Source: Verrucomicrobia subdivision 3 bacterium UBA7542 (GTDB lineage: Bacteria > Verrucomicrobiota > Verrucomicrobiia > Limisphaerales > UBA11358). From it: a stretch of DNA of 6,308 nt. This document shows positions 6,124 through 6,308 of this stretch, piece by piece. The stretch's first letter is position 1; each line of letters opens with the position of its first letter. A program made the position numbers and the translations under genes. Below the pieces are notes generated by a model that was given only the letters and a program-made list of their open reading frames with translations, searched no databases and was not told the origin of the DNA. The DNA is taken from positions 1 through 6,308 of the forward strand of contig DLMG01000211.1 of assembly GCA_002479245.1 (NCBI GenBank), in the 5' to 3' direction.

Positions 6124-6308
6124 TCAGCCCCAGCCCAGCCAATGCCCGCCGTGCCAGGTGATGAATGCCAGAATCCAGGCCAGAGCGCCCATGTAAAGCC
6201 ACTGGAACACCGGCCATTTCCAGGAATTGGTCTCCCGCCGCACCACCGCCACCGTGCTCGCGCATTGCAGCGCAAAGACGTAAAACACCATCAACGTGAC
6301 GGCCAGCA
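6124..6308 (-). CDS. feoB: Ferrous iron transport protein B, C-terminal end (partial)
   Basis: Only the last 60 residues are present; the gene enters from the right edge. They read VFYVFALQCASTVAVVRRET followed by SWKWPVFQWLYMGALAWILA and end in HWLGWG and a TGA stop. The ALQC-x-T-x-AVVRRET segment and the WKWP-x-FQ-x-LYM helix are the characteristic end of FeoB, the inner-membrane Fe(II) transporter with an N-terminal G domain. The segment contains the last two membrane helices. The G domain and the gate motifs lie outside the window, so whether the whole protein is intact cannot be judged. No feoC-like gene follows; the next gene is the sigma factor after a repeat-rich spacer. Confidence 0.9.
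   Translation of the reverse strand, partial: LAVTLMVFYVFALQCASTVAVVRRETNSWKWPVFQWLYMGALAWILAFITWHGGHWLGWG

Noticed and set aside
5946..6275. A 109-codon minus-strand frame overlapping the end of feoB
   Set aside because: It is out of frame with the clear FeoB C-terminus, crosses the repeat element, and its translation is Arg/Trp/Gly-rich noise.
1..6308. tRNA, rRNA, CRISPR array, transposase or defence genes
   Set aside because: No cloverleaf with CCA end, no regularly spaced identical repeats and no recognisable transposase or nuclease motifs were seen on either strand.

Overview
The window looks like a chromosomal segment of a moderately GC-rich Gram-negative bacterium, most probably a Verrucomicrobium of the Pedosphaera/Limisphaerales type. 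The reasons are the very long DUF2723 protein with its particular conserved soluble blocks (GGTDPGRF, RRDVYLITQNALADGTYL) and a C-terminal TPR region, an ECF sigma factor with the ISPNTAAGRYRYGL helix typical of Planctomycetes/Verrucomicrobia, and intergenic heptameric repeats of the ATCCAAC/GTTGGAT kind. This placement is recognition from memory, not a search.

Every gene I can support lies on the minus strand, so the window reads from right to left. (1) 6308-6124: the last 60 residues of a ferrous-iron transporter FeoB. (2) 6123-5950: a short intergenic stretch with an imperfect 17-bp inverted repeat built of heptamers and followed, on the minus strand, by two T6 runs; it is both a repeat element and a plausible feoB terminator. 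(3) 5949-974: a compact three-gene unit of an ECF sigma factor, a 126-aa single-pass membrane protein whose start overlaps the sigma gene by 71 bp, and, 7 bp further on, a 1373-aa multi-pass DUF2723/TMEM260-like protein (putative protein O-glycosyltransferase) with a C-terminal TPR region. (4) 973-854: an intergenic stretch with a perfect 9-bp inverted repeat. (5) 853-1: grpE followed after 3 bp by dnaJ, which runs off the left edge.

The tight packing suggests that the sigma factor, the small membrane protein and the DUF2723 enzyme are co-expressed. A working model is an ECF sigma factor controlled by, or co-regulated with, a membrane partner that carries a Ser/Thr-rich extracytoplasmic tail, next to an enzyme that may glycosylate such tails on the outer face of the membrane. 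GrpE and DnaJ are the nucleotide-exchange factor and J-protein of the DnaK chaperone machine; dnaK and hrcA are not in the window, and no CIRCE element is seen before grpE. No RNA genes, CRISPR arrays, transposase genes or attachment sites were found, and no gene-free stretch exceeds 175 bases.
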